Shown here: piece by piece, positions 8,072 to 15,953 of the stretch
Position numbering within the stretch: the first letter of the stretch is position 1
Layout: each line of letters opens with the position of its first letter
DNA from: an uncultured Oscillospiraceae bacterium
Lineage (GTDB): Bacteria > Bacillota > Clostridia > Oscillospirales > Oscillospiraceae
Direction: 5' to 3'
Assembly (NCBI GenBank): GCA_944387065.1
Contig: CALXDM010000001.1
Span: forward strand, 248,001 to 312,000
Length of the DNA: 64,000 nt
Made by a program: the position numbers and the translations under genes
The notes under the pieces: generated by a model
Seen by the model: the letters and a program-made list of their open reading frames with translations, nothing else
Databases searched by the model: none
What the model was told of the DNA's origin: nothing

Positions 8072-8273
8072 CGGCCTCACCCCGTTTCCCTCGCCGACTG
8101 ACGTGGCTCCATGATCGCAGAGTAAGCATCTTTTCCCGCGTCAGCTTGTCTACTGCCATACCAATATCCGGGTAGTTGCACATCTTGGACAGGTAAGCCA
8201 GACTACCTACAGTCTGGGCGGTGACCACAATGTTGATCCGGCGTAGATTGCGCTTTTGGCTCTGCCTACTCAT
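8064..8273 (-). CDS. Small conserved-style phage protein
   Basis: 69 residues, basic N-terminus (MSRQSQKRNLRR) then a compact helical region (VTAQTVGSLAYLSKMCNYPDIGMAVDKLTRE) reminiscent of ribbon-helix-helix/small helical DNA-binding folds. It overlaps the HUH gene by 8 bp downstream and the broken membrane-protein frame upstream. No recognised family. Confidence 0.55.
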   Translation of the reverse strand: MSRQSQKRNLRRINIVVTAQTVGSLAYLSKMCNYPDIGMAVDKLTREKMLTLRSWSHVSRRGKRGEADG

Positions 8274-8467
8274 CCTGCCACCTCCGCTTCAAAAAGTCGC
8301 AGAACTCCGTGCCTGAGTAGATCAACACAAACCAAAGGGCCGCATGGAACAGAAGCGTATCTCGATCTATGACCTGCGTCTGCACATACTGAGCGCACGG
8401 ATAAAAGAGGACAACCACCGCCGCAACCATCCAAGCTACATAAAATACAGGTCTTGAAAAAACTCAT
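8266..8467 (-). pseudogene. Small two-helix membrane protein, apparently frameshifted at a T run
   Basis: The ATG at 8467 has a strong GGAGGAAG site and overlaps the upstream stop (ATGA). Its own frame gives a Cys-rich non-hydrophobic peptide. The +1 frame, entered at the TTTTTT run right after the start, gives a coherent membrane protein: VAWMVAAVVVLFYPC and LLFHAALWFVLIYSG helices, ending KRRWQDE at 8266. Removing one T joins the start to this frame. Either a recent frameshift, a sequencing error in the homopolymer, or slippage. Location suggests a minor phage membrane protein. Confidence 0.5.
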
Positions 8468-8640
8468 GTGGTCTTCCTCCTCCTCGGCTTCCATGTGGAA
8501 CAGACATCCCCTTTCCGACCGTGGCGCACTCCCGTCTCCAGGAACAGATGACAGGCCTTCACCCTGTGCATAGAATCAACAGACAGACACTTCCACCACC
8601 CGCAACCCAAGCAACAAGATGGTGTTGCCTCCTCGCTCAT
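8464..8640 (-). CDS. Small Cys-rich phage protein
   Basis: 58 residues: MSEEATPSCCLGCGWWKCLS at the start, then KACHLFLETGVRHG and a basic tail RRRKTT. The spaced cysteines plus the CHLFLETG core match a class of tiny Cys-rich proteins common in Clostridia prophages. The ATG at 8640 is preceded by GGGAGGG. It overlaps both neighbours by 4 bp, as do the other genes in this tightly packed run. Function unknown. Confidence 0.6.
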   Translation of the reverse strand: MSEEATPSCCLGCGWWKCLSVDSMHRVKACHLFLETGVRHGRKGDVCSTWKPRRRKTT

Positions 8641-8795
8641 GGTCTCTGCCCTCCCATTTTGATCTGTACCGGGTAGTCCTCCGTGATGGAGACTACTCGG
8701 GTATCTCCATATTTCTCTAAAATCATAGCAAGATGTTCCTTGATCCCGATGGCCTGGCCGGATGGAGCGTTGACTTTAATGGTAATGGTCAGCAT
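8637..8795 (-). CDS. Small phage protein, unknown function
   Basis: 52 residues beginning MLTITIKVNAPSGQAIGIKE, with a predicted beta strand then helix (HLAMILEKYG) then strand (RVVSITEDYPVQIK). The ATG at 8795 follows GGAGGACACCC, which decides against a longer upstream start. Ends in an ATGA overlap with the next gene. No recognised family. Confidence 0.55.
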   Translation of the reverse strand: MLTITIKVNAPSGQAIGIKEHLAMILEKYGDTRVVSITEDYPVQIKMGGQRP

Positions 8796-8967
8796 GGGTG
8801 TCCTCCTCTCCCTCCGGCAGGCCCGTCTCTCCCGACGTGTAAATTTGTAACTCTCCGTATATTTTGATCTCGCTATCATCTACAGGCAGGACGCAACAGA
8901 ACGATCTCATCCAGTGTATGAGTTCGTCTGGGGTCAACCCCCTTATTTTTAAGCCTTTAATTTTCAT
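8776..8967 (-). CDS. Small acidic phage protein, unknown function
   Basis: 63 residues starting MKIKGLKIRGLTPDELIHWM after a GGAGGGAGAGAT site. Acidic, His-containing C-terminus (EGEEDTHADHYH). Overlaps the next gene by 20 bp. No recognised domain. Confidence 0.5.
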   Translation of the reverse strand: MKIKGLKIRGLTPDELIHWMRSFCCVLPVDDSEIKIYGELQIYTSGETGLPEGEEDTHADHYH

Positions 8968-9230
8968 ATCTCTCCCTCCGGCGGGCGGCTTGTAGCTGAG
9001 CACATAACACACGGTTTTCCACCAAAGCTTGACGGGGGATTATACATACACAAATCGCACGGCGTCAGCGGCTCGTTCGGCGGGGTGGTGGAGCAGATCG
9101 TCTCCATTGCAGCCCTCAGAATTGCACAGCCGTGGGTCCCACAGCTATTCTTATATCCGCAGCCCAGAACTAGGCTGCCGGTTTCCACCGACAGTCTGGC
9201 CAAAGACTCCGCCAGATCTTCCCGCGTCAT
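8964..9230 (-). CDS. Small Cys-rich phage protein, unknown function
   Basis: 88 residues. Seven cysteines in pairs (CGYKNSCGTHGC, CDLCM, CVMC) suggest a zinc-binding fold. The ATG at 9230 has GGAGGTG 7-8 bases upstream, which rules out the longer frame from 9248. It overlaps the PcfJ-like gene by 4 bp and the following gene by 4 bp. Confidence 0.55.
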   Translation of the reverse strand: MTREDLAESLARLSVETGSLVLGCGYKNSCGTHGCAILRAAMETICSTTPPNEPLTPCDLCMYNPPSSFGGKPCVMCSATSRPPEGEI

Positions 9231-10924
9231 GCCACAACACCTCCGCACTTCTTTTTCGGCAGCTGCGGCGATCCATCCTCATTCCTCGGGCTCCCTTCCC
9301 GGAGCCACCGCATCCATGTGTCCAAGAATCCCTTGTGCTTGATCCTGGGAGAGACCCGGCCTATGTCATTGCACAGCCCATGGATCTGCCGGAGCTGATT
9401 TCCCTGCATCTCAATGGTCACATAGGGGGTATTGGGCATCTCCATCTTGCGGAGGAACAGAATGGTGAGGACTCCCTCCAGATGCCGTTTTGCGTATCCG
9501 CCCACACAGTGGTTCAGCCTCTGCCCCTCCAGGCGGATGGCCGCCGCAGACATGGGGAACTTGATACATAAATCGCCCAACTCAAACTCATATTTCCGAG
9601 CCCTCTCTTTGGCCTCTTTGGGCCGTCCTGCCTTTTTATCCGCTTCAGCCTCTCGCAGCTGGATCTGAGCCCACTGATCTGTGGCCTCGTCATGGGCCGT
9701 ACACAGCAGTTCCGGCCAGAGCACCGCGCTGTGCTCCATGCAACGGCCCAAGTGATACGCCGCATCCAGATAATCACTGTAGACCCCAAAGGCCGCTGCA
9801 CGGGCTGAGCCTGAACTGTCCTCCCCGGTCACCCGGTCCAGGTAGCGCAGGAGCTTGCCCAGCGGCAGCTGATACCGCCGGCAGAACCGCAGCACCTCCA
9901 TGGGCCGCAGATCCAACCCCCATATCTGCCAAAAGGTAGCTGCATCCTCCACATCCCAGGATGTGCCCAAATGCCGGTTTGCGTAGGCCCGACACTCCAA
10001 GGCTCCGAAATCCGGCCGAATGGCGAGCAGCTGGCTGAGCTCCCCCTTGGACAGGTCCATGGCCTTGCGAATGTCCGGCTCCTCCCAGTCAATGGCGGCG
10101 GCGAACTTTTTCCGGGTCCAGATCAGTTCCGCCACCGGCTGGAAGAGCCCGGCCTTCACCAGCAGCTCGATCTGTCGGGGATACATGCTGTATGCGGTGA
10201 GGTAGGAGATCAGATCGTCAAACTTATGGGCATGTCCCCTTGGCCCGCCCGGCCGGTATTGCCAACTGTCAAAATACTGGCAGTATCGAAAAAGGGGATG
10301 ATTCTCCAGCACATCCCGGCCGATGACCGCATAGGGATCATGGGTGTAGGAAGAGAGACTGCCTTTCTTGAAAGGCTCCTGAACCAGCTTTTTCCGGCCC
10401 AGCTGGCCCCGCTCCCAGGCGATGCACCCCTCGCCCCCAACTTGGTAGTCTATCTCCATAACCTCGCCAGCGGAAAAGCGGTAGCCGCTGCACAGCCAAT
10501 ACGTCGGCCGGGCAGTCAAGTCAGTCAAGGTCTCATAATCCTTTCGCAGGGAGAGCGCATCCGCATACAAGGCCTGCTTATCCCCATGGAGGAGCACCAC
10601 CAGGCAGGATGCAGCCAGACTCTTCCGCTTGCCGGCCTTACTCAGATCTTTCATAGTCACCTTTCGGCTGCACCAGGGGCAAGTATGCAGCTGATTGTGA
10701 TAACTGGCATCCAGCAGGGCATTTCCCCAGGGCAGCTCTGTGCGGCGCACGGGCTTGATCCTCTCGGTCCGGCCGCAGCAGGAGGTGTGATACTCCACGC
10801 TGCCGTTCTTCTGACGCCGGAAGAAAATGTAGTGGGGAAACTCGTCGTTCATCAGCTCGATGTCGTCTGCAGTGACCACAGGCCAGTTATTCAGGATGGC
10901 CTGCTCCTGTACTGTCCGCTTCAT
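9227..10924 (-). CDS. PcfJ-like protein
   Basis: 565 residues. The N-terminal zinc-knuckle region (CCGRTERI ... CPWCSRKV, about residues 48-85) and the C-terminal block (LNHCVGGYAKRHLEGVLTIL, then YVTIEMQGNQLRQIHG) are characteristic of the PcfJ family (PF14284). That family was first noted on the conjugative plasmid pCF10 and is common on integrative elements and prophages. The biochemical role is not established. It is paired with a PcfK-like gene directly upstream, the usual arrangement. Confidence 0.8.
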   Translation of the reverse strand: MKRTVQEQAILNNWPVVTADDIELMNDEFPHYIFFRRQKNGSVEYHTSCCGRTERIKPVRRTELPWGNALLDASYHNQLHTCPWCSRKVTMKDLSKAGKRKSLAASCLVVLLHGDKQALYADALSLRKDYETLTDLTARPTYWLCSGYRFSAGEVMEIDYQVGGEGCIAWERGQLGRKKLVQEPFKKGSLSSYTHDPYAVIGRDVLENHPLFRYCQYFDSWQYRPGGPRGHAHKFDDLISYLTAYSMYPRQIELLVKAGLFQPVAELIWTRKKFAAAIDWEEPDIRKAMDLSKGELSQLLAIRPDFGALECRAYANRHLGTSWDVEDAATFWQIWGLDLRPMEVLRFCRRYQLPLGKLLRYLDRVTGEDSSGSARAAAFGVYSDYLDAAYHLGRCMEHSAVLWPELLCTAHDEATDQWAQIQLREAEADKKAGRPKEAKERARKYEFELGDLCIKFPMSAAAIRLEGQRLNHCVGGYAKRHLEGVLTILFLRKMEMPNTPYVTIEMQGNQLRQIHGLCNDIGRVSPRIKHKGFLDTWMRWLREGSPRNEDGSPQLPKKKCGGVVA

Positions 10925-10936
10925 CGTCCCACCCCC

Positions 10937-11281
10937 TCACAGAAAGTCTGCCAGATCGATGACGATGTCATGGCCTTCGGCCTGAGCGGGCTCCAGCTGG
11001 ATGGTGAGCGTCATCTTGACCTCAGCCCCATCGAAGTAGAAGGCCGCGGCCCGGCGGTATGCATCCAGGTCCGAGATGGAGGACTTGATATTTTTGGACA
11101 CCGCCTTCATGCAGTCGGCGAAGCTGCCGCCCTGAACAACGGCCTGGGCAAACTCATCGTTTTCACAGAAGGTGACCAGCGCCTCAAAGACGGCCGACTT
11201 CATGACCTCCTGGTAGCGGTCACCCTTGAATTTTCCATACTCTTCGGTGAGCTTCTGCACCGCCAATGCCCGGTAGCTCAT
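10937..11281 (-). CDS. PcfK-like protein
   Basis: 114 residues, helical, with CENDEFAQAVVQGGSFADCMKAV in the middle and an acidic IDLADFL end; the layout and pairing with PcfJ fit the PcfK-like family (PF14058). The start overlaps the DUF3102 gene stop by 4 bp, so parA, DUF3102, pcfK and pcfJ are one translationally linked block. Confidence 0.75.
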   Translation of the reverse strand: MSYRALAVQKLTEEYGKFKGDRYQEVMKSAVFEALVTFCENDEFAQAVVQGGSFADCMKAVSKNIKSSISDLDAYRRAAAFYFDGAEVKMTLTIQLEPAQAEGHDIVIDLADFL

Positions 11282-12252
11282 TGCGCCACCTCCCTCACCT
11301 TTTCCGCCAGGGCCAGCAAGGCTCGCTGGAGCTTCTCCGCCGGCTCCATATCCTTCCGGACGCGGAGCCGGAGCATCAGACCGTGGAGCTTATTGATCGT
11401 CTCTTGGGCCTGGGTAAAGAGGAGCTCAAACATAGCCAGATCCTTGTCTGAGGCAAGAGTCTCACGCTTCTCCACCTTGGCCTGCGCCTCCAGCTGGAGC
11501 CGGACCTGCTCCAGGGCCTCCTCTGCGTTTTTCCGCTTTGCCTCGGCCTGGGCCTTGGCCTTATGGGCCTTGTCCACCTTGGCCTGCATCTCGGCCACAG
11601 CCTCCGCCCTGGCCCGCTGGATGGCCGTCTCATCCACAACCTGCTCCACAACCACTTCCACCGACCGGGCCTTCAGATCGGCCAATTCCTTCACGGCCTC
11701 CGCCTCTGCCGCCTTCGCCCGGTCCAGGTCAGCCTGTAGGCCAGCCAGCCGTTCATTGGCAAAGGCCATGTCCTTGGCCATCTTCTCCCGGGCAGTCTCA
11801 GCAGATTTCAGTCCCGCCTGGGCCTGCTCCTTTTCCCGGATAGCCTGGGCCAGCTCCCGGGCGGACAGCTCCGCCGTGGTCTTTTCCTCCCCAGCCACCA
11901 CATGGACGGCAGAGATAAATTCCTCCCGCTCCTCTGCCGGCAGGGCCAGCAGAGCCAAAGCCTTGGACGCGCCCAAATCCGCAAGTGTCTGCGGATTTGA
12001 GTACTCCCGGGCAAGTCTCATAAAGTTCTGGGCAGCCCGCTCGGAAAACTCCACCCGCTCCTCCAGCCAGGGCAGCCACTCCCCGTGGGAGAGCATGGAC
12101 TTGGCCTCCAAGAGAGCCCGTCCGATCCTCAGGATCGCCTCACCCCCATCCCGCTTGGCCTCCAGGATGACGGTGGTGATGGTCTCAATATCCAGCGCCG
12201 GGGCAGCCGCGCCGGGCTTGAGGTACTCCGCCAAGTTAAACTTACCGGCCAT
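11278..12252 (-). CDS. DUF3102 N-terminal / coiled-coil C-terminal protein, possible ParA partner
   Basis: 324 residues. Residues 1-120 form the DUF3102 domain (EWLPWLEERVEFSERAAQNF, then LADLGASKALALLALPAEE), a probable helix-turn-helix DNA-binding unit. Residues 125-300 are a long Glu/Ala/Lys-rich coiled coil. The ATG at 12252 follows AGGAGG and overlaps the parA stop by 11 bp. The location immediately after parA, together with a DNA-binding head and a dimerising tail, suggests a ParB-like adaptor; this is inference. A 24-bp palindrome repeated elsewhere in the prophage lies inside this gene at 11975-11998. Confidence 0.75.
   Translation of the reverse strand: MAGKFNLAEYLKPGAAAPALDIETITTVILEAKRDGGEAILRIGRALLEAKSMLSHGEWLPWLEERVEFSERAAQNFMRLAREYSNPQTLADLGASKALALLALPAEEREEFISAVHVVAGEEKTTAELSARELAQAIREKEQAQAGLKSAETAREKMAKDMAFANERLAGLQADLDRAKAAEAEAVKELADLKARSVEVVVEQVVDETAIQRARAEAVAEMQAKVDKAHKAKAQAEAKRKNAEEALEQVRLQLEAQAKVEKRETLASDKDLAMFELLFTQAQETINKLHGLMLRLRVRKDMEPAEKLQRALLALAEKVREVAQ
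11974..11999. repeat. 24-bp palindrome, copy 2 of 3 (inside DUF3102 gene)
   Basis: Arms AAATCCGCA / TGCGGATTT with spacer AGTGTC, extended by one C/G pair. It encodes the NPQTLADLG part of the DUF3102 domain. Candidate centromere-like or operator site, given its location beside parA. Confidence 0.8.
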
Positions 12253-13024
12253 TGCACAGAGCCTCCTTTGCCACCAGTTCCCGCACCCAAGCCCGAAAAT
12301 CCCGGGCGGCAGAGCTGCGGGGAGACCAAAGCAGCACCGGCTGGTGAGCCCAGGTGGACTCAAGGACCTTATCGGTGCGGTGGATCACCGTATCAAAGAC
12401 GGGGACGGGAGCCACCTCCCGCAGGCGCTCCGTCGCATCCAGTACCACATTTGCCCTATGAAATTGGTTGATCAGACAACCTGCGATGCGCACATCTGGC
12501 TGAATCTTACGCACCCCATCGATCTGCGCCACCAAATCCTCCATACCCTCAGCTGAAAAGGCATCCGGCAACACTGGGATAATGATGCTGTTGCTGGCTG
12601 CGACAGCTGCGGCGCAGGCCCCGGAAAAGCTTGGGGGACAATCGATGACGATCACATCATAGGCATCATCTTCCACAATAGCATCCCGCATATCCCGCAG
12701 CGCCCGCAGGGTTCCACGCCCCACTGCTGTCACACAGGACAGGTCAATCTGCCACAGCATATTATTGGCCGGGACCATGTCTAGCCCCTTGATTCCCGTA
12801 TGCTCCACGATCTCATCATAGCAAATCACACCACCGGACAGCAGTGCCATCAGGCCGTCATACTCTCCCTCCGGCAGCAGGGCCCGGGTGGCGTTGGCTT
12901 GGCCGTCAGCATCCACCAGCAGTACCCGCTGCTGGTAAACTTTGGCCAGGATGTACGCCAGGTTGATTGCGGTAGTGGTCTTCCCCACCCCGCCTTTCAT
13001 GTTGAGGATTGCGAATGTTCTCAT
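12242..13024 (-). CDS. parA: ParA/Soj-family partition ATPase
   Basis: 260 residues. Deviant Walker A NMKGGVGKTTTAINLAY at residues 8-24, Walker A' LLVDADGQANAT, and Walker B VIVIDCPPSFSGA are all present, so it is a complete ParA-type MinD/Mrp ATPase. It would drive DNA segregation or positioning. The neighbouring DUF3102 gene takes the place usually held by parB. A partition cassette in an integrating prophage suggests an extrachromosomal stage. Confidence 0.9.
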   Translation of the reverse strand: MRTFAILNMKGGVGKTTTAINLAYILAKVYQQRVLLVDADGQANATRALLPEGEYDGLMALLSGGVICYDEIVEHTGIKGLDMVPANNMLWQIDLSCVTAVGRGTLRALRDMRDAIVEDDAYDVIVIDCPPSFSGACAAAVAASNSIIIPVLPDAFSAEGMEDLVAQIDGVRKIQPDVRIAGCLINQFHRANVVLDATERLREVAPVPVFDTVIHRTDKVLESTWAHQPVLLWSPRSSAARDFRAWVRELVAKEALCNGR

Positions 13025-13037
13025 GGTGATCTTCCTT

Positions 13038-13220
13038 TCAGTGATTTTCCCCTGAGGGATCCCCCTTTGAAGTTGGAATAAGTCGAATGTGCCTCCGAAT
13101 CATGCGCGAGGCAAATCTGAGCGCCGCCGCAGTCTCCCGATGCCCATTTGCAAGGGCCGGAGCCTCGGCCAACTCGGCCAATGCCTCATACCGCTGGGCC
13201 TCCTGACGGAGGACGATCAT
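13038..13220 (-). CDS. Small basic phage protein upstream of parA
   Basis: 60 residues from the ATG at 13220, helical and basic, ending RRHIRLIPTSKGDPSGENH. It overlaps the helicase 3' end by 35 bp. No strong ribosome site is visible, so the start is uncertain. An alternative start at 13286 would overlap the helicase further. Function unknown. Confidence 0.45.
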   Translation of the reverse strand: MIVLRQEAQRYEALAELAEAPALANGHRETAAALRFASRMIRRHIRLIPTSKGDPSGENH

Positions 13221-14619
13221 CTGTTTGCCGCTGATGTGTCTCAAGCTCAAATGGATTGTCCTCCTCTCCGATCGGCAACTCTTCAAAGGACATCTGCCCT
13301 TTGCTGCGGTTGCGCTGCTTGACCGCCCTACCCTCGGCTATGTAGTGTGCAACTGCGGACCCGAGGGACGGCTCCACCTCCGTCATGCTCTGGGTCGATC
13401 CGTCAAAGTCCAGCTCCACCCGGAACTTCCGGCCCTCTTTGTTTTTGGCCAGCTTCAACACCCGGTGCGCCTGATTGTTTTCCTGCTCCGCGCTCCAGAG
13501 CAAAAACGCCAGATCCGCGTCTTGCTCGATCTGCCCGGACTCCCGGAAGGAGGCCATGGAGGGCGGCACTGGCTTTTTGTCCTTACCTACCTTGTCCGGC
13601 CGGGACAGCTGGGCCAGGGCGACCACAGCTGTACCTGTGCTCTGCGCAAACAGTTTCAGCCCACGGCTGACAGCGGTCACCGTTGCGTAGCGATCCCCTG
13701 GACGGATGCCCGGCGCCTCAATGAGCTGGAGGTAGTCCACATAAACGATCTGGTAACCGTGTCCTACTGCATCCGCGGCGATATCATCTACACTGCTACC
13801 AGCCGCCCGGATGATGTCAAAGGGGCAATGAACAGCGTAGTCGCTAGCTGCCTGGGCGATCCTGGCCCACTCTCCGGCCCCGAAGTCCCGGGTCTTGATC
13901 TTGTCCAAGGGGACCTTGGCCAGATGGGCAAAAATCCGGTCAGCCATTTTCTCCGGCTTGGTCTCCAGGGTGTAGTAGCCCACCCGATACCGCTTGGCCT
14001 GGCCCAGGGCCATGAGGATTGACAACAGGGTTTTTCCGGCGGAGGCATAGCCACCCAGCAGGATCATGTCTCCCAGCTCCGCGTAGGCCATCCGGTCCGC
14101 TGAGGGGATGCCCCAGGGGACGTACTCCGGCTTCTCCTTACGCTTCATCCGGTCCAAAAAGTCCGCCGCCAGCTCCGCCCCCGTCATCCGAGGCATCCGG
14201 GAGACGGCGGAGAGCAAACCGGACATCTTGCGTACCACGGCGGCGGCACTGTCCAGGTCAAAAGTGGCCAGCATCTGATCCGCCAGAGACCTGAGCTGGT
14301 ACAGCTGGGCAGACCGCTTGGTGATGTCTATGTAGGTCTCCACGTTGGCAGCAGTAGGGGTGAGTTCCATCACTTGCCGCAGCCACTGGACATAGCCGTC
14401 CTTGCCGGCCATCTCGTCCACCACGGTCACCGGATCCACCGGCCGTCCGGACAGGGTCAGCTGCTGGATGGCCCGGAATGTGGCCCGGCAGGTGCCGTCC
14501 CCGAAGTCCTCCGGCCGCATCCTGGAGAGAACCAAGGGGACACAGCGGTCATCGATGAGCATGGAGCCGATCACGGATTGCTGCGCCTCGGCGCCGGCAT
14601 CCAGGATTGCCTCGCTCAC
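13186..14619 (-). CDS. Replicative DNA helicase, DnaB family (phage)
   Basis: 477 residues. N-terminal DnaB domain (AEAQQSVIGSMLID, residues 11-24), linker, then a RecA-like domain with Walker A GGYASAGKT at 189-197 and Walker B VYVDYLQLIE. The H4-type RLKLAK-like segment VLKLAKNKEGRKF follows. Starts with GTG at 14619 after GGAGGTGATC and overlaps the initiator stop by 4 bp. Loaded at the phage origin by the adjacent initiator protein. Confidence 0.92.
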   Translation of the reverse strand: MSEAILDAGAEAQQSVIGSMLIDDRCVPLVLSRMRPEDFGDGTCRATFRAIQQLTLSGRPVDPVTVVDEMAGKDGYVQWLRQVMELTPTAANVETYIDITKRSAQLYQLRSLADQMLATFDLDSAAAVVRKMSGLLSAVSRMPRMTGAELAADFLDRMKRKEKPEYVPWGIPSADRMAYAELGDMILLGGYASAGKTLLSILMALGQAKRYRVGYYTLETKPEKMADRIFAHLAKVPLDKIKTRDFGAGEWARIAQAASDYAVHCPFDIIRAAGSSVDDIAADAVGHGYQIVYVDYLQLIEAPGIRPGDRYATVTAVSRGLKLFAQSTGTAVVALAQLSRPDKVGKDKKPVPPSMASFRESGQIEQDADLAFLLWSAEQENNQAHRVLKLAKNKEGRKFRVELDFDGSTQSMTEVEPSLGSAVAHYIAEGRAVKQRNRSKGQMSFEELPIGEEDNPFELETHQRQTDDRPPSGGPAV

Positions 14620-15467
14620 TCGATCACCTCCGGGTCCGGGGCCCAGCCGCCGTCATCCGGGGGATCCGGAGGGTCCGGGAGCTGAGACTGGTCCACCCCC
14701 TGGTCATTCCACCGGCGCTGGTTGATCCAAGTGGAAGCCATGGGGATGAACTCTCCACCGTCCTTGCACCACTGCTTGGAGTGCTTGTCCCGCTCCAGCG
14801 CTGCAGCCATCACGCCACACAGGGCCCGGTCCGGCTTGAGTTTGCACCAGGCCCTCAAGGCCGCCTGCTTGTTGTCCTTCCGGGGGTAGATCTTCCAGAA
14901 CGCCTCAAACCAGTCCAGCCGGTAAGGCTCCGTTTTCTTGGGCTTGGGCTTGCCCTTGGGTCTTGGCTTTGGTGTCTCCGCCTGCGGGTCCCCCGTGGGG
15001 GGACTATAGGGGGGTATGTTTGTATTTACATGGTAACTACATGGTAATGGTTGGCCCGTTTGGGCATCTGCATTTGCCTGTTCTGGCATCTGCATTTGCC
15101 CATTTGGGCAAATGCAATTTCCCGTTTGGGCATCCTCGGCAGGGATACCGTACAGGGCCAGGGCCTCATCGCTGGGGCTGTACCAGATGGTCCGGTCCCG
15201 GCCATTGCTGTTGTAGTTTCCGGTGAGCAGCGCCCCCTGCTCCCGTAGACTGGCCGCGATCCGGCGAATCTGCTTGGCAGACCACCAGGGGAACTGATCC
15301 GTATAGGCTGCGATAGAGTTGTAGGTCCACCACCGGCCGTCGTGATAGTTGCGGCCATCCGCTCGGTTCACCCGGTACCAGTGAACGATAGTGTCCAAAA
15401 ATATGGCCTCCCCCAGGCCGTACCTGGCCGCCACGTGCCCATATCCCTGTATCCTGGTCAACGGCAT
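14616..15467 (-). CDS. Phage replication initiator (O-like), origin-binding
   Basis: 283 residues. The N-terminal winged-helix region (about 1-110) includes YNSIAAYTDQFPWWSAKQIRR. A Gln/Pro-rich linker (120-190) is encoded by tandem DNA repeats, and a DnaD-like C-terminal segment follows (WFEAFWKIYPRK about residue 197, MASTWINQRRW). This is the organisation of lambda-O-type initiators, which carry the origin inside their own gene. It overlaps the helicase gene by 4 bp, an initiator-helicase pair. Confidence 0.82.
   Translation of the reverse strand: MPLTRIQGYGHVAARYGLGEAIFLDTIVHWYRVNRADGRNYHDGRWWTYNSIAAYTDQFPWWSAKQIRRIAASLREQGALLTGNYNSNGRDRTIWYSPSDEALALYGIPAEDAQTGNCICPNGQMQMPEQANADAQTGQPLPCSYHVNTNIPPYSPPTGDPQAETPKPRPKGKPKPKKTEPYRLDWFEAFWKIYPRKDNKQAALRAWCKLKPDRALCGVMAAALERDKHSKQWCKDGGEFIPMASTWINQRRWNDQGVDQSQLPDPPDPPDDGGWAPDPEVIE
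15029..15134. repeat. Iteron-like repeats inside the initiator gene; candidate phage replication origin
   Basis: GGCATCTGCATTTGCC occurs at 15063-15078 and 15085-15100, a 22-bp period (two helical turns). The inverted pair GCATTTGCCC/GGGCAAATGC follows at 15092-15115. CCCGTTTGGGCATC brackets the block at 15055-15068 and 15121-15134. A second short tandem, ACATGGTAA, lies at 15029-15049. Location in the linker of an O-like initiator matches lambdoid origins. Confidence 0.6.
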
Positions 15468-15479
15468 GCCCTCACCCCC

Positions 15480-15508
15480 TTGCCAACCTGCAAAAAATCT
15501 GCTATACT
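15480..15508 (+). promoter_or_regulatory. Rightward sigma-A promoter of short antisense RNA
   Basis: TTGCCA (15480-15485), 17-bp spacer, TATACT (15503-15508) with an extended TG element one base before the -10. It points against the early leftward genes. Immediately downstream is a 16-bp operator-like palindrome, GGTGAGT-CC-ACTCACC, at 15523-15538. Confidence 0.7.
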
Positions 15509-15514
15509 AAACAT

Positions 15515-15577
15515 GTTCTCATGGTGAGTCCACTCACCTGCCCCGTTGGATGTACCCGCATCCAGCGGGGATTTTTT
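15515..15577 (+). ncRNA. OOP-like short antisense RNA
   Basis: A strong rightward promoter is followed after about 60 bases by a rho-independent terminator (stem CCCCGTTGGATG / CATCCAGCGGGG at 15541-15570, then ATTTTTT). Nothing in between is coding. The RNA would contain two hairpins and be antisense to the junction between the early regulatory genes and the replication initiator. This is the same place and orientation as lambda OOP RNA between cII and O. Not previously recognisable by sequence; the call rests on promoter, terminator and position. Confidence 0.6.
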
Positions 15578-15734
15578 ATGCCCGCCCATAAGGGTCACCC
15601 AGCAGCAGGGACAGCCCGCACAGGACCCCACCCACCGCCAAAAACCAGACGGGGCCCAGCTTGTCCAACAGCCCGTCCGCCATGCCGCAGTACAGGAACA
15701 AACCAAAGCATGCAATTCCGCCGATTATTTTCAT
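15576..15734 (-). CDS. Small two-helix membrane protein in the early operon
   Basis: 52 residues from the ATG at 15734, with GGAGGGATACACA before it. Two hydrophobic stretches (IIGGIACFGLFLYCG and VWFLAVGGVLCGLSLLLG) separated by a short charged loop. The stop codon lies in the T tract of the convergent antisense RNA terminator. Possibly a holin-like or early host-modifying protein; function unknown. Confidence 0.6.
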   Translation of the reverse strand: MKIIGGIACFGLFLYCGMADGLLDKLGPVWFLAVGGVLCGLSLLLGDPYGRA

Positions 15735-15746
15735 TGTGTATCCCTC

Positions 15747-15953
15747 CTACGACAGCCAGGAGGCCAGACCCGTCTTGGGCACCAGCCAGAACCGGCCCGC
15801 CTTTTTCTTCGGGATATCCCTCATTTTCAGCACCGTGCGCACATCCAGCCCCAGGTAGGTGGCCGCCACCCGTACCGGCAGCAGCTCCTGGCCGGGGAAC
15901 AGGGCGTCCAGGCGCTGAAGGTTTTCCCGGTACAGTTCCTTCTCTCTGGCCAT
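15747..15953 (-). CDS. Small helix-turn-helix DNA-binding protein
   Basis: 68 residues. The segment LPVRVAATYLGLDVRTVLKM (about 25-44) is a MerR/excisionase-like helix-turn-helix, followed by a wing (AGRFWLVPKTGLASWL). Such proteins act as excisionases or early regulators in Firmicutes prophages. The start overlaps the preceding stop (TAATG). Confidence 0.7.
   Translation of the reverse strand: MAREKELYRENLQRLDALFPGQELLPVRVAATYLGLDVRTVLKMRDIPKKKAGRFWLVPKTGLASWLS

Noticed and set aside
9971..12556. 861-codon rightward frame opposite pcfJ, pcfK, DUF3102 and parA
   Set aside because: It is the complement of four well-supported, mutually overlapping leftward genes and is dominated by Ser/Arg/Ala codon noise.
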